Assembly: GCF_039532215.1 (NCBI RefSeq)
Contig: NZ_BAAARN010000001.1
Coordinates: forward strand, 151,619 to 215,618
DNA from: Pedococcus aerophilus
GTDB taxonomy: Bacteria; Actinomycetota; Actinomycetes; Actinomycetales; Dermatophilaceae
Length of the DNA: 64,000 bases
Direction: 5' to 3'
The stretch's first letter is position 1. Each line of letters starts with the position of its first letter. This document shows positions 37,396 through 49,517 of the stretch, in pieces. The translations under genes were made by a program, and so were the position numbers. A model generated the notes under the pieces. The model was not told where the DNA came from and made no database searches. It was given only the letters and a program-made list of their open reading frames with translations.

Positions 37396-37443
37396 AGGTT
37401 AGGTTCACCTTGCTATCGCGGGGTCGGGGCAATTACGTAACAT
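37396..37443 (+). promoter_or_regulatory. sufR promoter and candidate operator
   Basis: Only 60 bases separate the LuxR gene from sufR. TTGCTA (37410-37415) and TTACGT (37433-37438) are spaced by 17 bases. TAACAT (37438-37443) ends 7 bases before the GTG and fits a leaderless start. Dyads here are AGGTTCACCT (37401-37410) and the palindrome TTACGTAA (37433-37440), both candidate SufR sites. The GGTTAGGTTCACC stretch only half matches an iron-regulator box. Confidence 0.4.
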
Positions 37444-37450
37444 CGGCGTT

Positions 37451-38236
37451 GTGAATATCGCCGAAGCGCCTCAGGTGCTCGAGTCGCGCACGCGCGACCG
37501 GGTGCTCCAGGCGATCAGCGAGCGCGGTCCGGTGACCGCGGCGACCCTGGCCGAGGAGTTCGGGCTCACCGCCCCGGCGGTCCGCCGTCACCTCGAGAAC
37601 CTCGTCGACGCCGGCCTCATCGTCGAGCGCGAGCAGGGTCCCGCCGCCGGGCACCGCGGTCGTGGTCGCCCGGCCCGCGCCTACGTCGTGAGCGCCACCG
37701 GCCACCAGGCCCTCGAGTCCGACTACGACGACCTCGCCATGGAGGCGCTGCGCTTCCTGTCCGAGGAGGCCGGTGACGACGCCGTCCGCCGGTTCGCCGA
37801 GCAGCGCGTGCACGAGCTCGAGCAGCGGTATGCCGTGGAGCTGGCCGCCGCCGGCAGCTCACGGGCCGCACGGGTGGACGCCCTCGTGGTCGCCCTGACG
37901 CGCGACGGCTTCGCCGCTTCGGCCCGCCCGGTGGGCGAGCCCGGCAGTGCCAGCCCCTTCACCGGCATCCAGCTCTGTCAGGGCCACTGCCCCGTGCAGG
38001 GCGCGGCCCGGGAATTTCCTCAGTTCTGTGACGCTGAGACAGATGCGTTCTCGCGCCTGCTCGGTGTCCACGTGCAGCGGTTGGCGACGTTGGCGCACGG
38101 CGACCACGTCTGCACCACGTTCATCCCCACCAGCACCGTCCAGCACGCCACGACGGCGACGGACACCGCCCCCACGAGCTCCACGAACACCACCATCCCC
38201 ACTGCTGTGACACGAACAGAAGGGTCTACGCGATGA
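37451..38236 (+). CDS. sufR: Fe-S cluster-sensing repressor SufR
   Basis: 261-residue regulator heading the suf operon. The winged helix is at residues 15-75 ([20 protein letters not shown]). The C-terminal part carries four cysteines at 176, 180, 193 and 221 (LCQGHCP, FPQFC, DHVCTTF), the expected Fe-S ligands of actinobacterial SufR. In cyanobacteria and mycobacteria the holo-protein represses the suf genes and the apo form releases them. A Thr/Ser-rich tail of about 35 residues follows the last cysteine. GTG start, probably leaderless. The stop overlaps the sufB start (ATGA). Confidence 0.93.
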   Translation: MNIAEAPQVLESRTRDRVLQAISERGPVTAATLAEEFGLTAPAVRRHLENLVDAGLIVEREQGPAAGHRGRGRPARAYVVSATGHQALESDYDDLAMEALRFLSEEAGDDAVRRFAEQRVHELEQRYAVELAAAGSSRAARVDALVVALTRDGFAASARPVGEPGSASPFTGIQLCQGHCPVQGAAREFPQFCDAETDAFSRLLGVHVQRLATLAHGDHVCTTFIPTSTVQHATTATDTAPTSSTNTTIPTAVTRTEGSTR

Positions 38237-39654
38237 GCACCAACATCGAAGAGCTGAACCCGGGTCTGAAGGACCTGGGCCGCTACGAGTACGGCTGGGC
38301 GGACAGCGACAGCGCTGGCGCCACCGCGAAGCGAGGCCTCAACGAGGATGTCGTGCGCGACATCTCCGCCCGCAAGAACGAGCCGCAGTGGATGCTCGAC
38401 CTGCGCGAGAAGTCGTTGCGCCTGTTCGGCAAGAAGCCCATGCCCAACTGGGGTTCCGACCTCACCGGCATCGACTTCCAGAACATCAAGTACTTCGTGA
38501 AGTCCACCGAGAAGCAGGCCACCACCTGGGACGAGCTTCCCGAGGACATCAAGAACACCTACGACAAGCTCGGCATCCCCGAGGCGGAGAAGCAGCGCCT
38601 CGTCGCCGGGGTCGCGGCCCAGTACGAGTCGGAGGTCGTCTACCACCAGATCCGCGAGGACCTGGAGGAGAAGGGCGTCATCTTCGTCGACACCGACACG
38701 GGCCTGCGCGAGCACGAGGACCTGTTCCGCGAGTACTTCACCTCGGTGATCCCCGCCGGTGACAACAAGTTCGCCGCGCTGAACACCGCCGTGTGGTCGG
38801 GTGGCTCGTTCATCTACGTCCCGCCGGGCGTCCACGTCGACATCCCGCTGCAGGCCTACTTCCGGATCAACACCGAGAACATGGGCCAGTTCGAGCGCAC
38901 GCTGATCATCGCCGACGAGGGCTCCTCGGTGCACTACGTCGAGGGTTGCACCGCGCCGATCTACAAGTCCGACTCGCTGCACTCCGCGGTCGTCGAGATC
39001 GTCGTGAAGAAGAACGCCCGCGTCCGCTACACGACCATCCAGAACTGGTCGAACAACGTCTACAACCTCGTCACCAAGCGCGCGACGTGCGCCGAGGGCG
39101 CGACGATGGAGTGGATCGACGGCAACATCGGCTCCAAGGTCACCATGAAGTACCCGGCCGTCTTCCTCCTCGGCGAGCACGCCAAGGGCGAGACGCTGTC
39201 CATCGCCTTCGCCGGCGAGGGCCAGCACCAGGACGCCGGCGCCAAGATGGTGCACGCCGCCCCCAACACCTCCTCGACCATCGTGTCGAAGTCGGTGGCC
39301 CGTGGTGGTGGCCGCACGTCCTACCGCGGCCTCGTCCAGATCCTCGAGGGTGCCCACGGCTCCCGCTCGAGCGTCGTGTGCGACGCGCTGCTGGTCGACA
39401 CCATCAGCCGCTCCGACACCTACCCCTACGTCGACATCCGCGAGGACGACGTGACGATGGGCCACGAGGCCACCGTCTCTAAGGTGTCCGAGGACCAGAT
39501 GTTCTACCTCATGTCCCGCGGCATGACCGAGGAAGAGGCCATGGCCATGATCGTGCGCGGGTTCGTCGAGCCCATCGCGCGTGAGCTTCCCATGGAGTAC
39601 GCCCTCGAGCTGAACCGCCTGATCGAGCTTCAGATGGAAGGAGCCGTAGGTTGA
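38233..39654 (+). CDS. sufB: Fe-S cluster assembly scaffold protein SufB
   Basis: 473-residue core of the SufBCD scaffold on which [4Fe-4S] clusters are built. [20 protein letters not shown] near the start and the long beta-helix region are typical. [12 protein letters not shown] holds a conserved cysteine, and [20 protein letters not shown] near the C-terminus contacts SufC. No intein is present, although the mycobacterial homologue has one. ATG overlaps the sufR stop, and the stop overlaps sufD (TTGA-type 4-base overlap). Confidence 0.97.
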   Translation: MSTNIEELNPGLKDLGRYEYGWADSDSAGATAKRGLNEDVVRDISARKNEPQWMLDLREKSLRLFGKKPMPNWGSDLTGIDFQNIKYFVKSTEKQATTWDELPEDIKNTYDKLGIPEAEKQRLVAGVAAQYESEVVYHQIREDLEEKGVIFVDTDTGLREHEDLFREYFTSVIPAGDNKFAALNTAVWSGGSFIYVPPGVHVDIPLQAYFRINTENMGQFERTLIIADEGSSVHYVEGCTAPIYKSDSLHSAVVEIVVKKNARVRYTTIQNWSNNVYNLVTKRATCAEGATMEWIDGNIGSKVTMKYPAVFLLGEHAKGETLSIAFAGEGQHQDAGAKMVHAAPNTSSTIVSKSVARGGGRTSYRGLVQILEGAHGSRSSVVCDALLVDTISRSDTYPYVDIREDDVTMGHEATVSKVSEDQMFYLMSRGMTEEEAMAMIVRGFVEPIARELPMEYALELNRLIELQMEGAVG

Positions 39655-40853
39655 GCCTGCTGGCCCAGAAGAACCCCGAGGCGACCGCCGGAGCCCACAC
39701 GGACTCCGCCGCCGCCTTCGTCCCCGACCAGTCGCGCGCCGAGCGCCGGACCTCGTACGCCGTCGCGGACTTCCCCGTCCCCGGCGGCCGCGAGGAGGAG
39801 TGGCGGTTCACCCCCGTCGACCGCCTTGCTGCGCTCTTCCGCGACGAGGCGACCGGTGCCTGCCTCGACTGGAGCGAGTCGCTCCCCGAGGGTGTCACCC
39901 TGCGCACGATCCCGGTGGAGGAGTGGCGCGCGAGCGGTGCCCCGGCCCCCGGCGACCGTGCCGCAGCGGTGGCCGCCGCCCACAGCGGCGGGGTGGCCCT
40001 GGTCGAGGTCCCGGCCGAGGCCGAGCTCGACGAGCCCGTCCGCATCAGCCTGACCGGCACCGAGCGCGAGACCGTCCACGGCCACCTGATGGTGCGCGTG
40101 GGTCGTTTCGCCCGTGCCACCGTGGTGCTCGAGCACCAGGGGCTGACGGACTACAGCGAGGTCCTGTCGGTCGTCGTCGAGGACGGCGCCGACGTGACCA
40201 TCGTGAGCGTCCAGGAGTGGGACGACGAGAGCATCCACCTGGCCCAGCACGACGTGGTCGTCGGTCGCGACGCGAAGGTCCGCCACATCGCGGTCACCCT
40301 CGGTGGTGGCATCGTGCGCCTGAGCACGAACGCGACCTACACCGGTCCCGGTGGCTCCTTCGAGGGCCTCGGCGTCTACTTCGCCGATGCCGGTCAGCAC
40401 CAGGAGCACCGCCTCTTCGTCGACCACCAGGCGCCGCACTGCCACTCGAACGTCGAGTACAAGGGCGCGCTCCAGGGCGAGACCGCCCACACCGTCTGGG
40501 TCGGCGACGTCCTCATCCGCGCGAGCGCCGAGGGCACCGACACCTACGAGCTCAACCGAAACCTCATCCTCGACGACGGGGCGCGGGCCGACTCGATCCC
40601 CAACCTCGAGATCGAGACCGGCGAGATCGTCGGTGCCGGCCACGCCTCGGCGACCGGTCGCTTCGACGACGAGCAGCTCTTCTACCTGCAGGCCCGTGGC
40701 ATCCCCGAGGACATCGCCCGACGCCTCGTCGTGCGCGGCTTCTTCGCGAGCGTCGTGGCCCGGATCGGCGTGCCCGAGGTGTCCGAGCGGCTCATGGCTG
40801 CCATCGACACCGAGCTGGGTGGCACGGCGACCCCGACCGGGGACGACGAGTGA
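39651..40853 (+). CDS. sufD: Fe-S cluster assembly protein SufD
   Basis: 400-residue partner of SufB in the SufBC2D complex. Recognisable by [16 protein letters not shown] near residue 45, the beta-helix core and the C-terminal block [20 protein letters not shown] followed by [10 protein letters not shown]. The conserved histidine segment [14 protein letters not shown] is present. TTG start overlapping the sufB stop. The end overlaps the Rieske gene by 4 bases (GTGA). SufD is thought to help iron entry during cluster assembly. Confidence 0.95.
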   Translation: MSLLAQKNPEATAGAHTDSAAAFVPDQSRAERRTSYAVADFPVPGGREEEWRFTPVDRLAALFRDEATGACLDWSESLPEGVTLRTIPVEEWRASGAPAPGDRAAAVAAAHSGGVALVEVPAEAELDEPVRISLTGTERETVHGHLMVRVGRFARATVVLEHQGLTDYSEVLSVVVEDGADVTIVSVQEWDDESIHLAQHDVVVGRDAKVRHIAVTLGGGIVRLSTNATYTGPGGSFEGLGVYFADAGQHQEHRLFVDHQAPHCHSNVEYKGALQGETAHTVWVGDVLIRASAEGTDTYELNRNLILDDGARADSIPNLEIETGEIVGAGHASATGRFDDEQLFYLQARGIPEDIARRLVVRGFFASVVARIGVPEVSERLMAAIDTELGGTATPTGDDE

Positions 40854-41224
40854 GCGCAGCAGCAGAGCTCGTCCCCGACGAGGACTTCGTGAGGGTCTGC
40901 CGCCTCGACGAGCTCCCCGAGGTGGGTGCCGCGGCAGCAGACATCGGCGGCACGGTCGTGGCCATCGTCCGGACCAAGGACGGCAGCGTCCACGCGGTCG
41001 ACGACACCTGCAGCCACGCGAACGTGTCGCTGTCCGAGGGCGAGGTCGACGGCTGCACGCTCGAGTGCTGGCTGCACGGCTCGCGCTTCGACATCCGCAC
41101 CGGGCTGCCGTCGGGTCCGCCCGCGCTCGCCCCCATCAACGTGTACGCCGTGAAGATCGACGGCGACGACGTCTACGTCGCCACCACCCCCCAGAACACC
41201 ACTCCCACACACCTGGAGCGCTGA
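40850..41224 (+). CDS. Rieske-type [2Fe-2S] ferredoxin within the suf operon
   Basis: 124-residue cytoplasmic Rieske ferredoxin without signal peptide. The ligands are in CSHANVSL and CWLHGSRFD (Cys-x-His and Cys-x-x-His). Related to NirD/BphF-type small Rieske proteins, placed between sufD and sufC as in many Micrococcales. It may donate electrons for cluster assembly or carry clusters to targets, which is inference from position. GTG start overlapping the sufD stop. Two bases separate it from sufC. Confidence 0.92.
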   Translation: MSAAAELVPDEDFVRVCRLDELPEVGAAAADIGGTVVAIVRTKDGSVHAVDDTCSHANVSLSEGEVDGCTLECWLHGSRFDIRTGLPSGPPALAPINVYAVKIDGDDVYVATTPQNTTPTHLER

Positions 41225-41226
41225 GC

Positions 41227-43342
<2,116 letters not shown>

Positions 43343-43343
<1 letters not shown>

Positions 43344-43840
43344 TGGACCTCTACCAGGAGCTCATCCTCGAGCACTCCAAGCGACCCCAGCACGCCGGGC
43401 TCCGCGAGCCCTTCGAGGCCGAGGTGCACCACGTCAACCCGACCTGCGGTGACGAGGTCACGCTGCGCGTCCACGTCGAGGGGCAGGGTTCGGACGCAGT
43501 TGTCCGGGACGTCTCCTACGACGCCCTCGGCTGCTCGATCTCCACCGCGTCGGCCAGCGTCCTCGCGGAGGAGGTCATCGGCCACACCGTCGCCGAGGCG
43601 ATGGTCACCCACGAGGCGATGCGCGTCATGCTCACCTCCAAGGGCGAGGACCCCGGCGACGAGGACGTCATCGGCGACGGCGTCGCGTTCGCCGGCGTCG
43701 CGAAGTACCCCGCCCGCGTCAAGTGTGCTCTGCTGGGATGGATGGCGTTCACGGACGCGTTGCACCAGGCAGGCATCGACACCAGCACCACCGACAGCAG
43801 CGCCGCTCCCGCCGGCACCACGAGAGAAGAGGCACGATGA
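43343..43840 (+). CDS. sufU: Zinc-dependent sulfurtransferase SufU
   Basis: 165-residue SufU, which takes sulfur from SufS and passes it to the SufBCD scaffold. Three conserved cysteines are at 35 (NPTCGDEV), 64 (ALGCSISTAS) and 128 (RVKCALLGW), and the Asp at 37 completes the zinc site. The SufU-type insertion compared with IscU (about 100-120) is present. A Thr/Ser/Ala-rich tail of about 20 residues is extra. It overlaps sufS by one base and the DUF59 gene by 4 (ATGA). Confidence 0.96.
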
Positions 43841-44166
43841 GCGACACGACCACCGCCACCCCCAACGTCGCGGACGTCGAGGAGGCCATGCGCGACGTCG
43901 TCGACCCCGAGCTCGGGATCAACGTCGTCGACCTCGGCCTCGTCTACGGCATCACCGTCGACGCCCAGAAGCACGCCGTCCTCGACATGACCCTCACGTC
44001 CGCGGCCTGCCCGCTGACCGACGTCATCGAGGACCAGACGCAGCAGGCCCTCGAGGGCCTCGTGGCGTCCTACCGCGTGAACTGGGTCTGGATGCCGCCG
44101 TGGGGCCCGGACAAGATCACCGACGACGGTCGCGAGCAGCTGCGCGCGCTCGGCTTCAACCTCTGA
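43837..44166 (+). CDS. sufT: DUF59/MIP18-family Fe-S assembly factor (SufT-like)
   Basis: 109-residue metal-sulfur cluster assembly factor. VDPELGINVVDLGLVYGI near residue 22 and MTLTSAACPLTDVIED with its single conserved cysteine are the family hallmarks, and the C-terminus VNWVWMPPWGPDKIT is typical of the actinobacterial last gene of suf. Family members help mature specific Fe-S proteins. ATG overlaps the sufU stop by 4 bases. It is the final gene of the operon. No hairpin is obvious in the 34 bases before the next gene. Confidence 0.93.
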   Translation: MSDTTTATPNVADVEEAMRDVVDPELGINVVDLGLVYGITVDAQKHAVLDMTLTSAACPLTDVIEDQTQQALEGLVASYRVNWVWMPPWGPDKITDDGREQLRALGFNL

Positions 44167-44200
44167 CCCGTCCCGTCCCCTCGACGACGCCCTCACGACC

Positions 44201-44725
44201 GTGAGTCGCGTCGTCGAGGTGTCTCCGGAGCGGTTGGACGGCTGGCTCGAACGGTTCGCCGCGAACAACCCTGAACCCGCTGCGGGCCAACAGATCTCGG
44301 CTCGTGACGAGTTCCTGCACGACCCCTTGGCGGTGCTGCTCATCCGCCGTGGAGGGTATGCCGTCGGGCTGGCGCACGGGGCCGCCTTCACCGAGTCCAA
44401 GGTGGGCACCCGGCACGTCCAGTCGCGCACGGCCGCGGGCGGCTGGTCCCAGCAACGGTTCGCCCGGCGCCGGGGCAACCAGGCCGACGAGCTGGTCCGC
44501 GCGGTGGCCGAGCACGCCCTGCGGATCCTGCCGCGGGGAAGTGCCACGGGCATCGTGGTCGGTGGCGACAAGGCCCTCGTCCGGGCCGTCCTCGACGACC
44601 CGCGGCTGGCCCACCTCGACGCGTTGCCCCGCCGTGAGCTCTACGACCTGCCGGACCCCAGGAGAGCCGTCCTCGAGGACGCGCTGAAGCGGGGCAGGGC
44701 GATCCGCATCACGATCGAGGACTGA
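44201..44725 (+). CDS. acVLRF1-family peptidyl-tRNA hydrolase-like protein
   Basis: 174-residue protein of the actinobacterial VLRF1 family, eRF1-like release factors related to Vms1/ANKZF1. The hallmark loop is HVQSRTAAGGWSQQRFARRR near residues 75-95, with the conserved glutamine of the peptidyl-tRNA hydrolase site. Eukaryotic relatives free stalled peptides from ribosomes in quality control. The bacterial role is inferred. GTG start 34 bases after the suf operon, possibly read with it. No ribosome site is clear. It nearly touches the converging metallopeptidase gene (3 bases apart). Confidence 0.85.
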   Translation: MSRVVEVSPERLDGWLERFAANNPEPAAGQQISARDEFLHDPLAVLLIRRGGYAVGLAHGAAFTESKVGTRHVQSRTAAGGWSQQRFARRRGNQADELVRAVAEHALRILPRGSATGIVVGGDKALVRAVLDDPRLAHLDALPRRELYDLPDPRRAVLEDALKRGRAIRITIED

Positions 44726-44728
44726 GCC

Positions 44729-45649
44729 CTACTCGACGGTGGCCGGGGAGAACGTGTCGCAGCTGTTGAGGTCGCCGGACTCGTAGCCGGTGGTGAACCA
44801 CTTCTGGCGGGCTGCCGCCGACCCGTGGGTCCACGACTCCGGGTTGACCCGGCCCTGCGTCTTCTCCTGGATCCGGTCGTCGCCGACCGAGGCGGCGGCG
44901 GAGAGGGCGTCCTGGATGTCCTTGTCGCTCAACGGCTTCAGGAACGCCGTGCCCTGGGCGTCCTTGGTCTGGGTGGCGTTGCTGGCCCACACGCCGGCCA
45001 GGCAGTCCGCCTGGAGCTCGAGGCGGACACCGCCGCTGTTGGCGCCCTGCGGGTCCTGCTGCGCCTTGCCGAGGGTGCCGAAGATGTCCTGGAGGTGGTG
45101 GCCGTACTCGTGCGCCACGACGTACTCCTGGGCCAGCGGTCCGCCGCTCGATCCGAACTGGTCGGACAAGATCTGGAAGAAGCTCGCGTCGATGTAGATC
45201 TGGGTGTCCAGCGGGCAGTAGAACGGCCCGACCTGGTTCGACGCGGTGCCGCAGGCCGACTGGGTGGAGCCGGTGTAGATGATCGTCTTGGCCGGGGTGT
45301 ACTCGCGGCGGTAGCGGGGGAGCTCTGCCGCCCAGAAGGCCTGGACCGAGTTGACCGTGGCGATGACGCGGCAGGTGTCGCTGCGGTTGGCGTCGGCGCC
45401 GGTCTTGCACTCGGCGAACGCATTGGGGTCGGTGCTGCCGCCGGGCTCGACCTGTCCCGAGCCGCCGGTGCCGGGGTCGGTTCCGGTGCCCCCGGGCAGG
45501 TCGTTCGGGTTGATGCCGAAGACCAGCGCGATGATCAGCAGGATGATGCCGCCGACGCCGCCCCCGACGACCATGCCCCCGGGACGGCCGCCGCCCCCGC
45601 CCGACCCCACCTGGGATGTGTCGAGCTGCACGTCGTCGTTGAAGCTCAT
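44729..45649 (-). CDS. Neutral zinc metallopeptidase, membrane-anchored
   Basis: 306-residue KPN_02809/YpfJ-type zinc metallopeptidase. A short cytoplasmic N-terminus and Gly-rich stretch lead to one transmembrane segment (about 27-45), then a Gly/Thr/Pro linker and an extracytoplasmic domain. The zinc motif HEYGH is at 180-184 (VVAHEYGHHLQDIFG), with a likely third ligand in LELQADCLAGVW. Four cysteines probably pair outside. Substrate is unknown. ATG 45649 with GGAGG 4 bases upstream is clearly better than the longer frame. Transcribed away from the ABC-F gene. Confidence 0.9.
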   Translation of the reverse strand: MSFNDDVQLDTSQVGSGGGGGRPGGMVVGGGVGGIILLIIALVFGINPNDLPGGTGTDPGTGGSGQVEPGGSTDPNAFAECKTGADANRSDTCRVIATVNSVQAFWAAELPRYRREYTPAKTIIYTGSTQSACGTASNQVGPFYCPLDTQIYIDASFFQILSDQFGSSGGPLAQEYVVAHEYGHHLQDIFGTLGKAQQDPQGANSGGVRLELQADCLAGVWASNATQTKDAQGTAFLKPLSDKDIQDALSAAASVGDDRIQEKTQGRVNPESWTHGSAAARQKWFTTGYESGDLNSCDTFSPATVE

Positions 45650-45855
45650 CTGACCTCCGGGGCCTCGGGCGTGCACTCGAGGGTCGAGCGACGTCGCTAG
45701 ACTAGTGATCTCAGCGGCTGTGCGGCACCGGCGCAACCTGTGCACGGCGCGCCGCCCGCCGATCGGTCGTGACCGTCCCTGCATCGACGCACGGGACCGG
45801 CGCGGAGCCACGCTGAGCTGCCTGTTCTTCCTCGAAATGTGTCTGGAGTACGTCT
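45650..45855. promoter_or_regulatory. Divergent promoter region and long ABC-F leader
   Basis: AGACTAGT here gives overlapping -10 boxes: TAGACT (45698-45703) for the ABC-F gene and TAGTCT (45704-45699) for the metallopeptidase, whose leader would be about 43 bases. The ABC-F transcript would have a leader of roughly 146 bases, long enough for an attenuator. A short dyad CGGTC/GACCG lies inside it, but no clear leader peptide or terminator fold was identified. Confidence 0.4.
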
Positions 45856-47457
<1,602 letters not shown>

Positions 47458-47471
47458 CCCCCTCCACCCCG

Positions 47472-47540
47472 ACTTCGTACCCGCAGCCCCGCTCATGACC
47501 CCGGTTCGGGGCGGAGTGAGCGGGTCTGCGGGTACGAAGT
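47472..47540. terminator. Nested 69-bp inverted repeat after the ABC-F gene
   Basis: Three nested arms share one axis: ACTTCGTACCCGCAG (47472-47486) with 47526-47540, CCCGCTCA (47488-47495) with 47517-47524, and CCCCG (47499-47503) with 47507-47511. It starts 15 bases after the ABC-F stop. An RNA of either strand would fold into one long hairpin. A terminator is likely, but it is far longer than others in the window. Confidence 0.6.
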
Positions 47541-47587
47541 GGCGAATGGGAAACTCCCATCCAGCTGGTGGGGGATGGGGTCGGATA

Positions 47588-47625
47588 ATGGACGGTTATG
47601 CAATCCATAACGGTCTTGGCAGAAT
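47588..47625 (+). promoter_or_regulatory. nirA operon promoter with dyad operator
   Basis: CAGAAT at 47620-47625 ends 6 bases before the GTG of nirA, a leaderless layout. The -35 position falls in a dyad, GTTATG-caatc-CATAAC (47595-47611), which overlaps a second dyad ATGGA (47588-47592) / TCCAT (47604-47608). Such overlap is typical of a repressor or sulfur-responsive regulator site. Confidence 0.45.
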
Positions 47626-47631
47626 GGTCGG

Positions 47632-49308
47632 GTGACGCAGACCCCCACCCGACCGCAGCGCCAGGCAGGCAAGGCCACCGGCGCCTGGGCCGACGGCGAC
47701 CGCACGCCTCTGAACGCGAACGAGGAGTTCAAGCAGGCCGACGACGGTCTCAACGTCCGCGCCCGGATCGAGGAGGTCTACAGCCGGGAGGGGTTCGCCT
47801 CCATCCCCGGCGAGGACCTGCGCGGGCGGATGCGCTGGTGGGGGCTGTACACCCAGCGCAAGCCCGGCATCGACGGCGGCAAGACCGCCACGCTCGACCC
47901 GTCCGAGCTCGACGCCGAGTACTTCATGCTGCGCGTCCGCAGCGACGGTGGTGCGCTCACCGGTGAGCAGCTGCGCACCATCGCGGGGATCAGCACCGAG
48001 TTCGCCCGCGACACAGCCGACGTCACCGACCGCCAGAACATCCAGCTCCACTGGATCCGCATCGAGGACGTCCCCACCATCTGGGAGCGGCTCGAGGCCG
48101 TCGGGCTGACGACCGCCGAGGCCTGCGGAGACACCCCGCGCGTCATCCTCGGCTCACCGGTGGCCGGCATCGCGGCGGACGAGGTCATCGACGGGACGCC
48201 GGCCGTCCGCGAGATCCTCGAGCGCTACATCGGCGACCCCGAGTTCTCGAACCTCCCGCGCAAGTTCAAGACCGCGATCTCCGGGTCGCCCAGCCTCGAC
48301 GTGGCCCATGAGGTCAACGACATCTCGTTCGTCGGCGTCGTCCACCCCGAGCACGGACCGGGCTTCGACCTGTGGGTCGGCGGCGGCCTGTCCACCAACC
48401 CGATGTTCGCGCAGCGCCTCGGCGTCTGGGTCCCCCTGGACGAGATCCCCGACGTCTGGAAGGGCGTCGTGTCGATCTTCCGCGACCACGGCTACCGTCG
48501 ACTGCGCAACCGCGCCCGGCTGAAGTTCCTCATGGCCGACTGGGGGCCGGAGAAGTTCCGTGAGGTGCTCGAGGAGGAGTACCTGCACCGGACGCTCGTC
48601 GACGGCCCCGCGCCGCAGGCCCCCTCGGAGCACCGCCGTGACCACGTCGGCGTGCACGCCCAGAACGACGGGCTCTACTGGGTCGGCGTCGCCCCGGTCG
48701 CCGGTCGCGTCAGCGGCGCGACCCTGGCGACGGTCGCCGACATCGCCGAGCGCTGGGGCTCCGGTCGGGTGCGCCTGACCGCCCACCAGAAGCTGCTCGT
48801 CCTGGACGTCCCGAGGGCCAAGACGCGGTACGTCAAGGCGGCACTGGCCAAGATCGGCCTGCCCGCCGAGCCGAGCGAGTGGCGCCGCGGCGTCATGGCC
48901 TGCACGGGCATCGAGTTCTGCAAGCTCGCCCTCGTCGAGACCAAGGCCCGCGCGGGCACGGTGATCGCCGAGATGGAGCGACGGCTGCCGGACTTCGACC
49001 TGCCGTTCTCGATCCACATCAACGGCTGCCCGAACTCCTGCGCCCGCACCCAGGTGGCCGACGTCGGCCTCAAGGGCATGGTGCAGACCGACGACGACGG
49101 CAACCTCGTCGAGATCTTCCAGATCCACCTCGGCGGCGGCCTCGGCACCGAGCCGCAGCTGGCCCGCAAGACCCGCGCCCTCAAGGTGCGCGCCGAGGAC
49201 CTGCCCGACTACGTCGAGCGGATCGCCGGCCGGTTCCTCGAGCAGCGCGACGGCTCGGAGTCGTTCGCCCACTGGGCCCACCGCGCCGAGGAGGACGACC
49301 TGCGATGA
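47632..49308 (+). CDS. sir: Ferredoxin-dependent assimilatory sulfite reductase (nitrite/sulfite reductase family)
   Basis: 558-residue siroheme and [4Fe-4S] reductase, with the two repeated ferredoxin-like and siroheme-binding halves of the family. The cluster cysteines are Cys424 and Cys430 (CTGIEFC) and Cys466 and Cys470 (NGCPNSC). Homologues named NirA or SirA reduce sulfite to sulfide or nitrite to ammonia. Here cysH, cysD and cysN follow in the same operon, so sulfite is by far the likelier substrate. GTG start, probably leaderless. The stop overlaps the next small gene (ATGA). Confidence 0.94.
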   Translation: MTQTPTRPQRQAGKATGAWADGDRTPLNANEEFKQADDGLNVRARIEEVYSREGFASIPGEDLRGRMRWWGLYTQRKPGIDGGKTATLDPSELDAEYFMLRVRSDGGALTGEQLRTIAGISTEFARDTADVTDRQNIQLHWIRIEDVPTIWERLEAVGLTTAEACGDTPRVILGSPVAGIAADEVIDGTPAVREILERYIGDPEFSNLPRKFKTAISGSPSLDVAHEVNDISFVGVVHPEHGPGFDLWVGGGLSTNPMFAQRLGVWVPLDEIPDVWKGVVSIFRDHGYRRLRNRARLKFLMADWGPEKFREVLEEEYLHRTLVDGPAPQAPSEHRRDHVGVHAQNDGLYWVGVAPVAGRVSGATLATVADIAERWGSGRVRLTAHQKLLVLDVPRAKTRYVKAALAKIGLPAEPSEWRRGVMACTGIEFCKLALVETKARAGTVIAEMERRLPDFDLPFSIHINGCPNSCARTQVADVGLKGMVQTDDDGNLVEIFQIHLGGGLGTEPQLARKTRALKVRAEDLPDYVERIAGRFLEQRDGSESFAHWAHRAEEDDLR

Positions 49309-49517
49309 GCGAGAGCCGCGCCGCCGTCATCTACTACTGCCCGTTCTGCGCCGAGGAGGACCTGCGCCCCGTCGAGGAGCCCCGCGGTGCCTGGCGGTGC
49401 AACGCCTGCGCCCGTGTGTTCACGGTGCAGATGGCCTCCCTCGACACCACCCGCATCCCGGGTCGTCTCCGGGAGGAAGCCGAGCTCCAGCAGCAGACGC
49501 CAGGAGGTCCGTCATGA
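49305..49517 (+). CDS. Small zinc-ribbon protein of the sulfite reductase operon
   Basis: 70-residue protein with two CxxC pairs, Cys12/Cys15 (YYCPFC) and Cys32/Cys35 (RCNACARVF), which should hold one zinc or iron. The layout resembles the small proteins that sit between sir and cysH in actinobacteria. Its role is unproven and could be delivery of electrons, metal or sulfur. ATG overlaps the upstream stop (ATGA) and its own stop overlaps cysH (ATGA), so it is translated in strict coupling with both. An AGGAGG for cysH lies in its last codons. Confidence 0.85.
   Translation: MSESRAAVIYYCPFCAEEDLRPVEEPRGAWRCNACARVFTVQMASLDTTRIPGRLREEAELQQQTPGGPS

Noticed and set aside
37396..37414. Iron-box (DtxR/IdeR-like) match before sufR
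   Set aside because: Only about 10 of 19 positions match, and the second half-site is missing, so I kept it only as part of a general operator region.
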